Shown here: positions 35,339 through 43,956 of the stretch, one piece after another | Numbering within the stretch: position 1 is the first letter of the stretch | Layout: each line of letters opens with the position of its first letter | Virus record (IMG/VR): IMGVR_UViG_3300035698_003862 | Location: 1 to 64,000 of that record | Direction: 5' to 3' (one strand) | Origin: a virus | Length of the DNA stretch: 64,000 bases | Made by a program: the position numbers and the translations under genes | Notes under the pieces: generated by a model | The model's input: the letters and a program-made list of their open reading frames with translations, nothing else | Database searches by the model: none | What the model was told of the DNA's origin: nothing

Positions 35339-35807
35339 TCCTGGTAAAACAGGTGCGCTATCTGCGATCGGTGATAGTTGTCAGCGCGCTAATATAATGC
35401 CAGTGATTAAGGGTAAGGCTGGGGGTTCGAAGACCGAGCTATGTATTGACGGCGTCAACGCCTGGTTCGATACATTGCTCGAAGATGCTGTCATCAAAGC
35501 CGTATACATTGAGCGACAGCAGGCGTTCCCTAAACAGGGTGGCGTCAGCAACTTCAGCACCGGCGACACCTATGGTATGCTCAAGGGCATCATAAGGACA
35601 CGTAATTTCCCCATGGTAATCGTGGGTCCGAGAATCTGGAAGGCTGCCATACTAGGTGGCACTAAGAAAGACAAGGTAGCGGCTATACAGTTCTGTAAGA
35701 ACCGGTACCCACTGATTGACCTTGACGTTGGTATTCGCAAGGTCATCTATCACGACGGCATGGCAGACGCTGCCTGTATCGCTACGTGGGGAAGGATGCA
35801 CGCATGA
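35307..35807 (+). CDS. RuvC-like Holliday junction resolvase
   Basis: 166 residues, with GGGAGGCGGAAACG upstream. The RNase H-fold acidic residues are in place: Asp11 in GVDPGKTGA, Glu69 in YIERQQAFP, and His149-Asp150 with Asp154 in YHDGMADAACIA. Length is that of RuvC. It would cut four-way junctions before packaging. It overlaps the previous gene and the next start. Confidence 0.8.
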   Translation: MTKEQVSVGVDPGKTGALSAIGDSCQRANIMPVIKGKAGGSKTELCIDGVNAWFDTLLEDAVIKAVYIERQQAFPKQGGVSNFSTGDTYGMLKGIIRTRNFPMVIVGPRIWKAAILGGTKKDKVAAIQFCKNRYPLIDLDVGIRKVIYHDGMADAACIATWGRMHA

Positions 35808-36529
35808 CCACGGCAAACCGTACACTACTCGACCACTTCGTATCCACCTGTGTCCACAACGTCAATCTCCCGGTGCTTGGTGAGATGGCTGCTGTGGTGC
35901 AGGACGTTCAACCGGTGCCACATAGGTGGTGTGGCTGGAAGGAGACAGAACCTCAGCCATTACCACCGACAATCATTGATTGGCCAGATACGTCATTCTG
36001 CTTGTTTGCACCAAACACGCCGATCTACCCAGGATCACACAGGTTCTGCGTGGATATCGATTACACGGGACCTGGATTCGATCCGTGGTTTCAGGAAGCT
36101 ACGTGGCAGTTAGAGGGTGCGTTCGTCTTCCAGTTAGACGGTGAGACATTTGACGTCATACCACTGGCTGTTGAGGCTACTCAACGTATGATCGTACTGC
36201 CTGAGATGCAGCTGCACTACACGCTGGATGACACTGGCTGGGCTTGGGCTAAGGCTGATAGCGGACCGGTCAACGCGCTGTTCCACAGCTTCTTCATGAA
36301 GCTCATAGCAGACGAGGATCAGGACGACGTTTACGATGCGATTAACATGCTGGGTAACACCATGAGCATGTACCTAGGCGCCTACCACCACTGGCTGCAG
36401 CAGCCGGGGGAGTGGGATTCTAGAGCACCTAAACGGCCCAGGGCCAAGGTCAAGGACGGTAAGGTCAAGAAGATCTACGACGAAGGTACCGCGGGGTACA
36501 AGGAATACAGACACACAACAGGAGAGTAG
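35804..36529 (+). CDS. unknown protein
   Basis: 241 residues from ATG 35804 (ATGA overlap with the resolvase stop; ATG 35786 is possible). It is beta-rich with many Trp residues (RWCGWKETEPQ, DPWFQEATWQLEG) and a basic C-terminal tail (KRPRAKVKDGKVKK). No family is recognised. Confidence 0.55.
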   Translation: MTTANRTLLDHFVSTCVHNVNLPVLGEMAAVVQDVQPVPHRWCGWKETEPQPLPPTIIDWPDTSFCLFAPNTPIYPGSHRFCVDIDYTGPGFDPWFQEATWQLEGAFVFQLDGETFDVIPLAVEATQRMIVLPEMQLHYTLDDTGWAWAKADSGPVNALFHSFFMKLIADEDQDDVYDAINMLGNTMSMYLGAYHHWLQQPGEWDSRAPKRPRAKVKDGKVKKIYDEGTAGYKEYRHTTGE

Positions 36530-36531
36530 CC

Positions 36532-36798
36532 ATGGCTACGGACAAAGACGAAGTAACTGTAACAGAGCCCAAGCTGCGCATTCTAATGCCTAGTGACGGT
36601 GACATGGAACTTGTCAACCAGGACGGTGGCAAGATTGTGCTTGATCCTATCTTCTACAGTAAGGAGAGTATGGGTCCGCATTTTCACGTGGTCGAAGGCC
36701 ACATGGACGGTGATGAGTTCGTTGTTGAGAACACAATATCACGATACAGAATAAAGCTCAAAGCTGACGGTAAACTTGAGCTCAAGAAAGCCGAGTAA
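36532..36798 (+). CDS. small unknown protein
   Basis: 88 residues, with AGGAGAGTAGCC upstream. Beta-strand pattern with alternating charges. No family is recognised; two bases separate it from the previous stop. Confidence 0.55.
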   Translation: MATDKDEVTVTEPKLRILMPSDGDMELVNQDGGKIVLDPIFYSKESMGPHFHVVEGHMDGDEFVVENTISRYRIKLKADGKLELKKAE

Positions 36799-36811
36799 GG
36801 GGGGTTAAGAT

Positions 36812-37288
36812 ATGAGAACACGAGTGCAAATATTCCAGCCGCAAGAGGGTCAGCAAAATCCGGTACCGGCTGCTGTCCAACGGAGTCGAGAGTTCGGCGC
36901 CCAAGTAGCAACAGGGTTCATGCGGATTCATGGTATCCGTAGCCTGACCACGACATTCCGTCAGGTTGGCCTGTGTGCAGTCACAGATGTCAGCTATGAT
37001 CCATTCGATCTGGATCCGCCGGCCGCGTTGTTAGCTTTGCGAAACAGCATAGCACGCAAGGTGTCTGATTTGCTGTTCACGTACGGCATTCTGGGCATGG
37101 AGCTGTTCCCTAACGACGAAGAGATGCAGACCATCAAGGATGGTTGGCAGGCGTTAGAGAGCGGTACAGGGCCAGCTGCTACGACTGATAGCAGTGTGAT
37201 CCAAGAGATTCCGCTGAATATCGAGCAGGATCCCAGTGGTAAGAGCGTAGTTGAGACAATCGATGGCACCGAACAACCTAAGTCCTAA
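36812..37288 (+). CDS. unknown protein
   Basis: 158 residues, with GGGGGTTAAGAT upstream. The N-terminal half is mixed with FDLDPPAALLALRNSIARKV, and the tail is acidic. Its end overlaps the next gene by 26 bases. No family is recognised. Confidence 0.55.
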   Translation: MRTRVQIFQPQEGQQNPVPAAVQRSREFGAQVATGFMRIHGIRSLTTTFRQVGLCAVTDVSYDPFDLDPPAALLALRNSIARKVSDLLFTYGILGMELFPNDEEMQTIKDGWQALESGTGPAATTDSSVIQEIPLNIEQDPSGKSVVETIDGTEQPKS

Positions 37289-37736
37289 ACAACTGCAAGC
37301 ATTGGGTTACATATTCGATGCAGTAGCCCGATTGCTGCCCACTGAAGGTCGCGACTTTTTGACCAAGGTGAACTTTCCAGAAGGCGGGGCACAACCTCGT
37401 GTGATGGTGATCGGGATGACGCCTCTTGGCAAGGTATTTGCTGAACACTGTATGCACAATATAGGTGCTGCAACTCAGGAAATATTGCGTCAAGAGGGTA
37501 TGCAGGATAAGTTACCACTTGGTACAGAACTCAAACCAACGAAGGAACAAGATGCCAAACGACCAATCGAACTCCCCGACCTCAGCCAAGCAACAAAACT
37601 GTCACGAAATGAAGTGCTATCCCGACTCAAAATCAAGCCCAACATCGGAATCGGGCCCACCGCCCCTTCCCAATCATGCAGTGCCAAACCTCAGAGTGTC
37701 CCTGCTCCAGTGCCTCGTACGCAACGAGTTCTGTGA
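37263..37736 (+). CDS. unknown protein with a 185-base overlap with the next gene
   Basis: 157 residues from ATG 37263 (TTG 37251 is another start). Residues 1-95 look ordered (MAPNNLSPKQLQALGYIFDA ... RVMVIGMTPLGKVFAEHC). Residues 96-157 are Lys/Pro/Ser-rich and lie over the start of the next gene in another frame. No family is recognised. Confidence 0.5.
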   Translation: MAPNNLSPKQLQALGYIFDAVARLLPTEGRDFLTKVNFPEGGAQPRVMVIGMTPLGKVFAEHCMHNIGAATQEILRQEGMQDKLPLGTELKPTKEQDAKRPIELPDLSQATKLSRNEVLSRLKIKPNIGIGPTAPSQSCSAKPQSVPAPVPRTQRVL

Positions 37737-38106
37737 CGCGGCGCTTGCCTCAATAGCTACTACGTATCTGTATCACACGATACATACGCATCCAAAACTG
37801 AACGATGATACGTTGTACTCCAGGTGGGATAAACGCGACATCACGGGAGTGATCAACGACAAGGTCGGAAGATTTACGTTTAGTCGATTACGTGTTGGCA
37901 CCTACGCGCCTGATTTCATTATACAGGAAGCAGGCGTTGTCACAGAAGATATCGCAGAAACAATACGTGAATTACTCGAAGGCACTAACAGCGTGTTAAG
38001 CGATTGCCGTGTGGTCACGGGTACAGTACGCTTACATATCACGGCAACAGATGATGAAGGGTTTGCCATGTGGCTGCACTACATCACAGCAAAGGAAGAA
38101 ATATGA
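37552..38106 (+). CDS. unknown protein starting inside the previous gene
   Basis: 184 residues from ATG 37552, which has AAGGAAC at good spacing. The first 60 residues (Ser/Pro/Lys/Cys-rich) overlap the previous gene out of phase. From about residue 65 the sequence is ordered (VSLLQCLVRNEFCDAALASI). If the N-terminal part is not used, a GTG near 37681 could serve. No family is recognised. Confidence 0.48.
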   Translation: MPNDQSNSPTSAKQQNCHEMKCYPDSKSSPTSESGPPPLPNHAVPNLRVSLLQCLVRNEFCDAALASIATTYLYHTIHTHPKLNDDTLYSRWDKRDITGVINDKVGRFTFSRLRVGTYAPDFIIQEAGVVTEDIAETIRELLEGTNSVLSDCRVVTGTVRLHITATDDEGFAMWLHYITAKEEI

Positions 38107-38786
38107 ACGACGAAAAAGAAGCCACACCCGAAAGCTCCGAACCTCAGACCAAGGAAGAGGCGTCTGAACCGCAGGAGGAGAAGGGGCCAGTTGTGCAGAT
38201 GGCAGCTAAGGCTCTTGTCCAGTGGAAGGATGATGACGGGAATATCACAGAGACCGAAGAGGTCTTTAGAAGTATCCCAGCATTACTCCGGCATCTAGTC
38301 ACGCTCGTCAACAAAAAGGAACGTGACCTGGAAACGCAGCTTTCGATCGTGCTGCCGCCTGAGAAAATTGATGGTGTCGCAGTCAAGCCTGACACTGAGC
38401 TCGACGGAGAGACCCTTATAGCTGTCGTAGCTGAGGGTACTCTAGCTGAGGTGATCGCTAAACTACGCGTGCGCTACGTGACTCCTCAGCAGGCTATACA
38501 GCAGCTCGCAGCCCTGACAGCACAGTTGTTCGACCTATCGCCCCTCAAGGGCGGCATCGTAACACTGATATTCGGCGACGCAGAACCGGCTGGTTTCGGT
38601 CTTGTCAACGAGACACTGGAAGTCACGGCCGAAGATCTGGTCATGCTTGGGGCCTCGGCCACTAACCAGGCGGCTAGCTACAAGGACAATATGCGTTCAC
38701 AGCGTGGGCTTAAGTTCCCCGAGGATCAATCCGAAGGTGGCCTTGTTGACCCACGGGGTCAGCCGTTAGTTGGCGGTAAGGGCTGA
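38103..38786 (+). CDS. unknown protein with acidic N-terminal region
   Basis: 227 residues from ATG 38103 (AAGGAAGAA upstream). Residues 1-35 are Glu/Pro/Ser-rich. Then come DDDGNITETEEVFRSIP and a long mixed region. The C-terminal end is Gly-rich (GGLVDPRGQPLVGGKG). No family is recognised. It shares one base with the next start (TGATG). Confidence 0.52.
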   Translation: MNDEKEATPESSEPQTKEEASEPQEEKGPVVQMAAKALVQWKDDDGNITETEEVFRSIPALLRHLVTLVNKKERDLETQLSIVLPPEKIDGVAVKPDTELDGETLIAVVAEGTLAEVIAKLRVRYVTPQQAIQQLAALTAQLFDLSPLKGGIVTLIFGDAEPAGFGLVNETLEVTAEDLVMLGASATNQAASYKDNMRSQRGLKFPEDQSEGGLVDPRGQPLVGGKG

Positions 38787-39316
38787 TGCGTTACCTTGTC
38801 AGCGTCTGTCCAGAGATGACAGAGATTGATCAGTTAACCTCAGGTTGTGTCACACTGAGAGAGCGAATAGCTGTGTGCGATCCGGTTCAAGGGGAAGAAC
38901 TTGAACAGTTGCGCACTAACTTACAGAACGCTGAAGGCAAGCTTGAGGCTGAACTGGTTAAATGGGCACCTGCTGGAGAACCAGTAGTGCCCTGGTATCC
39001 TTCTACGCTAGAGAATGTCTTCCTGAGCGTCACTAGCTTTAAGCGAGCACCATACGCTAAAGTAGCTGATATTCCAGATCTTGATCCGGATCAATTGGCT
39101 ACAAAGCTGAAGGCAGAGTATCCAGGTTTACCTGGAGGATTGCACGACGAATATGTGCTGGCTATGGCAAGAACCGCGTTAGAGTTCCCCATAGATACAA
39201 CGTTTCAAATATTCATCAAGCCTAACGAGGCCACGTTAAAGCAGTTGGGTAAAGATGATTTACACGTACTATGGGAGCAACAACCGCTTCCAACAAGTCG
39301 AAAGGTAGAGCTATGA
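38786..39316 (+). CDS. unknown protein
   Basis: 176 residues starting in a TGATG overlap. An N-terminal coiled coil (ELEQLRTNLQNAEGKLEAEL) is followed by a mixed domain. No family is recognised. Confidence 0.52.
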   Translation: MRYLVSVCPEMTEIDQLTSGCVTLRERIAVCDPVQGEELEQLRTNLQNAEGKLEAELVKWAPAGEPVVPWYPSTLENVFLSVTSFKRAPYAKVADIPDLDPDQLATKLKAEYPGLPGGLHDEYVLAMARTALEFPIDTTFQIFIKPNEATLKQLGKDDLHVLWEQQPLPTSRKVEL

Positions 39317-39750
39317 TTGACATAAAAGCAGTGACGAAGGACAACCTGGAGCCACTACACAAAGTACTCAGCATCCTTGACGGCACACTGCCGGCCGAGG
39401 AGCTTGAGGGCATGACTGCGTTGGAGTTGAGCTGCTGGCTTAAACGTGCCGAATCATTCGTGGAGTGTATGCGTAGCCGTGTACGTCTTCAGGCCAACGA
39501 CGAGTTCGCTGCTATGCGGAAGGCCAACGAAGAGCAGAAGCAATGGCCTATACAGAGCATTGCTATGGTAACGACCTACACGCCACGTTGTAGTTGGGAG
39601 TATCCTAAAGAGCTGGTAAAGGAGAGCGAGGAGCTTGCTGCCAAACTAAAGGCGGCACAGAAGGACGAGACGGCTAAGAAGCATACACCTAAGCCAAATC
39701 CTGCTGCGTCCTCGTTGTTCGCTATCAATCTGACGGATAACAGCTTCTGA
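39313..39750 (+). CDS. unknown helical protein
   Basis: 145 residues from ATG 39313 (ATGA overlap). It is helical and charged, with a Lys-rich linker near 115-130 and a short conserved-looking tip (SSLFAINLTDNSF). No family is recognised. Confidence 0.52.
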   Translation: MIDIKAVTKDNLEPLHKVLSILDGTLPAEELEGMTALELSCWLKRAESFVECMRSRVRLQANDEFAAMRKANEEQKQWPIQSIAMVTTYTPRCSWEYPKELVKESEELAAKLKAAQKDETAKKHTPKPNPAASSLFAINLTDNSF

Positions 39751-39756
39751 GCCGGC

Positions 39757-40800
39757 ATGAAAGTAAGTGACAATCAACGACGTATTCTTGACGCTCCCCG
39801 CGATCACCTAGTGCATGTGATGCCACGCCTTGAAGTGTGCGGTATATACAACATGATCACAGAGCTGACCGGGGAGCTCAAGAACTACAGGCACACGTTG
39901 CTGCATGAGACTCCGATGGCAGAATGGGACGAGATGACCATCTGGCAAGCGCAGGCTGCAGGCTTAGAGGTGGTACAGGTTGATCGCATTACGACAGAGA
40001 CCCTGGCTGATAGCGATTACACAGGTGCCATCCTATACAACGTGGTTGACCATCCGAACATTGGAGAGTCCATACCATCTTTATACTATTCGTATGGGCG
40101 CTGGGATCCGGATGTGAAGCCTGACTTCACGGTGGCATGTTCTGAGTATGCCACACGCTATGACCGCGACGGTAAGGACATCAAGCTTGATCCTGAATGG
40201 GTACTACCACCTTTGGTACAGACCCGATCGTTGCGACGACTTGTGGGGCCGCCACACCCTTTCTCGGTGGGACTGATCACCAGCGGTATCGAGAACAAGT
40301 ATCCATGTAGGCTCATCATGCAGCTGCTGAATCAGTTGCCTCGTGATGTGCAATTCTACGTCACCACGCTACCCAAGTATCGGCACCCCGGTATGCAGCT
40401 GGCGTTGGACCACGAGAGAACCGTAAAGCCGGCACGCGCATTGTACTGTGCTGTGAGGCCGACCGGTGGTATCCAATACACTGTGCGTTTCGACGCATTG
40501 ATCTACGCCTGTGACCCGAACTATCATGAGCCTTACGGGCGCCTGGTGGTTGAGGCCATGGCTCTTGGTAAACCCGTGATCTGTGAGCGAAGATCCGTCT
40601 TCGCTGACCGCTTAGAACATGGCGTGAATGCGCTGCTGTTCGACGACCTCGATGAGGTGTTGGGTCACGTGGACCGTTTGAAGAACGATACAGTTATGTG
40701 TGCTAAACTTGCTGCTAACGCTCAACTGTGGGCGTCGTGGGAAGACATCAGCGTGCATATTGGAAAGTTCAAACGTATCCTGAGGATGATCGGTACATGA
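39757..40800 (+). CDS. glycosyltransferase, GT-B fold (GT4-like)
   Basis: 347 residues. The C-terminal half has the E-x7-E signature of retaining GT4 enzymes, EPYGRLVVEAMALGKPVIC near 252-270. It is followed by EHGVNALLFDDLDEVLGHV, which binds the sugar nucleotide in relatives. The N-terminal half is a divergent Rossmann domain. It could glucosylate DNA, virion proteins or host glycans. It overlaps the next start (ATGA). Confidence 0.72.
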   Translation: MKVSDNQRRILDAPRDHLVHVMPRLEVCGIYNMITELTGELKNYRHTLLHETPMAEWDEMTIWQAQAAGLEVVQVDRITTETLADSDYTGAILYNVVDHPNIGESIPSLYYSYGRWDPDVKPDFTVACSEYATRYDRDGKDIKLDPEWVLPPLVQTRSLRRLVGPPHPFSVGLITSGIENKYPCRLIMQLLNQLPRDVQFYVTTLPKYRHPGMQLALDHERTVKPARALYCAVRPTGGIQYTVRFDALIYACDPNYHEPYGRLVVEAMALGKPVICERRSVFADRLEHGVNALLFDDLDEVLGHVDRLKNDTVMCAKLAANAQLWASWEDISVHIGKFKRILRMIGT

Positions 40801-41159
40801 AACATAAGGTTGAGAAACGCCTTGTTGTCGTACTTGAGAAGCGTCAGATCGGTGGCCCAGATAAGAACGGTGATGTATTCCCAGGAGGTACGTGGGTAGC
40901 GCAGTCTGTGCGCCCCATGACCATACTGGAGCACATCGCTCAACTGTGGCCTCCGTGTTGTTTCAAGAAGAACAACAAGCACACAGCGATACTAGCAAAG
41001 ACCACCAGTGCCGTGAGCATTGGGGTAACGATAAACAAAGAGCAATACGCCAAGCTACTTGATACAGGTATGCAAAATCCAATATCGGTTGGTTCCTCGT
41101 TAGAGATGGAACTGATACCTGAGCCGGATAACGCATTTGAACAGGAAGCAGCAGTATGA
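40797..41159 (+). CDS. unknown small protein
   Basis: 120 residues from ATG 40797 (ATGA overlap). A beta-rich start (KRLVVVLEKRQI) precedes a Cys pair WPPCCFKKNNK. No family is recognised. Confidence 0.52.
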   Translation: MKHKVEKRLVVVLEKRQIGGPDKNGDVFPGGTWVAQSVRPMTILEHIAQLWPPCCFKKNNKHTAILAKTTSAVSIGVTINKEQYAKLLDTGMQNPISVGSSLEMELIPEPDNAFEQEAAV

Positions 41160-41998
41160 TCAAAGCAAGTTGTGACCGGAAGACCCGGTTCTATAAGACG
41201 CAGAAGAACACGTTCGGGCTCCTACCAGGGCTGGAAGGTACGTGTCCGGGTGCGACAACAGGTACGGGTGGATGCTGGCATAAGGCACCTGGCCGCAAGA
41301 CATGCGTGTGTTACGTCGATAGCCTAATGCGGTGTTACACTGGCATTAGAGGTATCCTGACACACAACACGAAAGTTCTGTACGACTGTCAAGGTACGGA
41401 CAACGAATACGATCAAATGGTTGAGTTACTGAACGCCGAGTTCGAGCGCTTCAGAGCCGCCGAAGCACGTCGGTCGAAGAAGACTGGAACACCACCCCAC
41501 ACATACTATCGTCTACATTGGGCAGGGGATGTGTTTGATAAGACATACGCCAAAGCGATAGCCACAGCAGTAAAACATAACAGTGATATCAACTTCTGGA
41601 TCTACACCAGAAGCTTCGACATACTCCCCCAGTTGGTTGGTGTAGTCAACCTAGCAGTGTACCTGTCCCTAGATCCAGTGAACGTGCAAACCGGCCTCGT
41701 CGCATTTGAAGAGGCAACACGTATCATAGAAGACTATGGACTCAAGCACAACATTCAAATATGCTACATGAATCACGAAAACGATTTCGACAAACACAAA
41801 GATAGAGCAGTTACAATCTTAGAGGGGCGCAACCAGATCCGTAAGCTCCTCGGAGAACCCACCCGGGACCTCTCTTGGATCACGGACATGCAGTTACGAA
41901 CATGTCCTGTAGACACAGGTAAACTTGAACTGGAGAGTGGTTGTGCCAACTGCAAAAAATGTCTCCACGCCAAAGTTCCGATATGGTTCAGATCATAA
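41156..41998 (+). CDS. GP88-like phage protein
   Basis: 280 residues. A Cys-rich N-terminal block (TCPGATTGTGGCW, then CVCYVDS) and NTKVL lie upstream of an alpha/beta barrel-like region with YRLHWAGDVFDKTYAK and INFWIYTRSF. A C-terminal CANCKKC follows. This resembles the mycobacteriophage 'gene product 88' family (CPGAT...CYA), which looks radical-SAM-like in layout. The CxxxCxxC motif is not exact, so chemistry is unknown. It starts at an ATGA overlap. Confidence 0.5.
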   Translation: MIKASCDRKTRFYKTQKNTFGLLPGLEGTCPGATTGTGGCWHKAPGRKTCVCYVDSLMRCYTGIRGILTHNTKVLYDCQGTDNEYDQMVELLNAEFERFRAAEARRSKKTGTPPHTYYRLHWAGDVFDKTYAKAIATAVKHNSDINFWIYTRSFDILPQLVGVVNLAVYLSLDPVNVQTGLVAFEEATRIIEDYGLKHNIQICYMNHENDFDKHKDRAVTILEGRNQIRKLLGEPTRDLSWITDMQLRTCPVDTGKLELESGCANCKKCLHAKVPIWFRS

Positions 41999-42299
41999 CC
42001 GTAAGATATCGAGCAAGGTCATCTATTGGATACTTCACTACGTAAACAATAGTACGAATCCACTGTGCGCGCTCGACATGGGGCGCTTTGCAGTGGATTC
42101 TGGCATCTACGTCCCCCGCGACGGTAAAATCACGCATAACAAGTGCAGGATGTGGGGTAGTGTGACGGGATTGACGTTGGCTCGACGCGGATTGATTCTG
42201 CGTAAGTTGAGGCGGAAAGATAATTGGACCGACCACAAGCACACGCGCACGTATACGATTACAGAGCTTGGCAAAGAATGGTTACGCGCATACAAATAA
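41943..42299 (+). CDS. winged-helix DNA-binding-like protein
   Basis: 118 residues from GTG 41943, chosen because GGAGAG lies seven bases upstream. No ATG is available before residue 46. The C-terminal half, LTLARRGLILRKLRRKDN ... TYTITELGKEWL, reads as recognition helix plus wing of a MarR/PadR-like fold. It overlaps the previous gene by 56 bases. A transcription regulator role is inferred. Confidence 0.45.
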   Translation: MPTAKNVSTPKFRYGSDHNRKISSKVIYWILHYVNNSTNPLCALDMGRFAVDSGIYVPRDGKITHNKCRMWGSVTGLTLARRGLILRKLRRKDNWTDHKHTRTYTITELGKEWLRAYK

Positions 42300-42316
42300 C
42301 ACATGGAAGGTAATAG

Positions 42317-43222
42317 ATGATTTTCTTGCACTATACCCGTAACGGGCAGAAGCGAGTAGCTGACATGTTTGATACGTTTTATGGACAGACAGCCTTACTA
42401 CTAGGCGGTGCACCGTCGTTAAAGGAACAAACGGTAGAACGCTTAGCTGAGCGCGGTGTCATCACGATGGCCATGAATAACGCGGCCCTGCACTTCCAGC
42501 CCATGATGTGGGTGAGCGGTGATAGGCCCGAATGCTATGAGCCCAGGATCCTACTGGACCCTAAGATAATGAAGTTTGGGAATGCGGCACATGCGCGCAC
42601 CAAGCTGGACGCGAAGTATAACGACAAACACTATCGTGAGATGCCAAACATGTATTTCTATCTCCCAGAGGATAACGTCTCCTGGGATGAATACTTGGCG
42701 TCAAGACGCGGTGTGCCCTGGTACAGTAACACGCTCTTCGTGGGCATTCATATCTTGTACCAATTGGGAATTCGTCGTATTATCCTCGGTGGATCTGACT
42801 TTGGCTTTGCTAAGTCGGACACACCCGATCAGGAACAGCACGGCGGAGACATGTATGCGCACGAGACGAGTTTCGGAGATCTTGAACGCAAATGGAACTT
42901 GGACCTCTACAATAGTTTGGTCCGGGAACTAAGACGCCTCAAGCCCGTATTCGATCGTGCTAAATTGGAGTTCTTTGACTGCTCCAAGAATAGCCGTGTA
43001 GCACAGGTGTACAAACACCTGACGTTAGAGGAGGCAGTGAACATGTGCTTAGAGAAGTTTCCAGCCAAGGCGCTGAGTTCTACTGAGCTGCCGCACTGTT
43101 CCAAGTTCGCCCCAGAATCAATACAACAACGAATTGCGAAATGGCCAGGTCATCAGGTGGTCGGAGCGCCGATACCCGCACAAGCGGAACAGCGCAAGAC
43201 ACCTGCTAAAACGGTCCTGTAA
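42317..43222 (+). CDS. DUF115-like / motility-associated sugar-transfer-like protein
   Basis: 301 residues. TALLLGGAPSLKEQTVERLAERG near 25-47 is followed by VITMAMNNAALHF and WVSGDRPECY, a Rossmann-like pattern of DUF115 (MAF-type) proteins in phages and flagellar glycosylation loci. RRIILGGSDFGFAKS near 154-168 matches the second half. Its role may be sugar or phosphate-sugar transfer. AAGGTAATAG precedes the ATG. Confidence 0.55.
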   Translation: MIFLHYTRNGQKRVADMFDTFYGQTALLLGGAPSLKEQTVERLAERGVITMAMNNAALHFQPMMWVSGDRPECYEPRILLDPKIMKFGNAAHARTKLDAKYNDKHYREMPNMYFYLPEDNVSWDEYLASRRGVPWYSNTLFVGIHILYQLGIRRIILGGSDFGFAKSDTPDQEQHGGDMYAHETSFGDLERKWNLDLYNSLVRELRRLKPVFDRAKLEFFDCSKNSRVAQVYKHLTLEEAVNMCLEKFPAKALSSTELPHCSKFAPESIQQRIAKWPGHQVVGAPIPAQAEQRKTPAKTVL

Positions 43223-43238
43223 CAGAAGGGGATGATAT

Positions 43239-43814
43239 ATGTTAGAAGCAAGACACATCATGCGGTTAATGTTAGAACGTGCGCGATTATCCGCGCATGA
43301 ACAGATGCCGCCACCAAGCTACGTGAAGAAGCCATTGACTGGACAATTCACAGCTATCGGTGAAGCGGCTATTGGTGAACTATTGGGTGTCACACCTGAT
43401 GTATTCCAAATGCAGCTCAGGGCGGCGCGTGAATTCGGCGCATCGTACGTAGGTGAAGACAGGAACAATAAGGTGATCGGAGTATCCGCGGCGACATCAC
43501 TCATTAAGCGTGGTGACATCATGCACAAGAATATGATCCTGCCACGGGATCTCTTGCGTACGGACCCACGCTTAGACGCACATTACGTCATTGGTGTATT
43601 CGTGCGCGGTCAGGTGATCGACGGTGTCTTACCGTCTGTGTCAGAAGTGGAAGTAGCTGGATGGGCAAACACCGGTAACGTTGGTAACGCACAGCAAACT
43701 GCAAAGCCTCCCAGCTTTCAGACTAAGCTGCCCATCGTAATGGTGCCTTGCACTGAGCTCTATCCAATATCAGAGCTCGTTGAGTGCTTGAGCGAAGACA
43801 ACGGCTGCGTTTAA
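43239..43814 (+). CDS. unknown protein
   Basis: 191 residues, with AAGGGGATGATAT upstream. It contains FTAIGEAAIGELLGVTPDVF near 37-56, which may be a small helix-turn-helix. No family is recognised. Confidence 0.52.
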   Translation: MLEARHIMRLMLERARLSAHEQMPPPSYVKKPLTGQFTAIGEAAIGELLGVTPDVFQMQLRAAREFGASYVGEDRNNKVIGVSAATSLIKRGDIMHKNMILPRDLLRTDPRLDAHYVIGVFVRGQVIDGVLPSVSEVEVAGWANTGNVGNAQQTAKPPSFQTKLPIVMVPCTELYPISELVECLSEDNGCV

Positions 43815-43872
43815 TACGGCCGTAGTACAGGTTATAACATACTGGTAGGCGTTAACTCGCCACATGATACTG

Positions 43873-43900
43873 ACGGCTAAACCATATTTGGTTTGGCCGT
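43873..43900 (+). terminator. hairpin after the gene at 43239, possible terminator
   Basis: ACGGCTAAACCA and TGGTTTGGCCGT pair (one bulge) around TATT. Only a poor T-run follows, so termination is uncertain. A second hairpin (GTCGC...GCGAC) follows at 43916-43939. Confidence 0.4.
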
Positions 43901-43956
43901 ACTGAGTAACGGCGCGTCGCTTATTCTTACTTGCGACGCTACAATGGAGGACAGGC

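Noticed and set aside
41943-42299. A fourth +1-shift case: a frame with no ATG following the stop at 41998
   Set aside because: GTG 41943 has GGAGAG at seven bases, so an ordinary overlapping start explains it.
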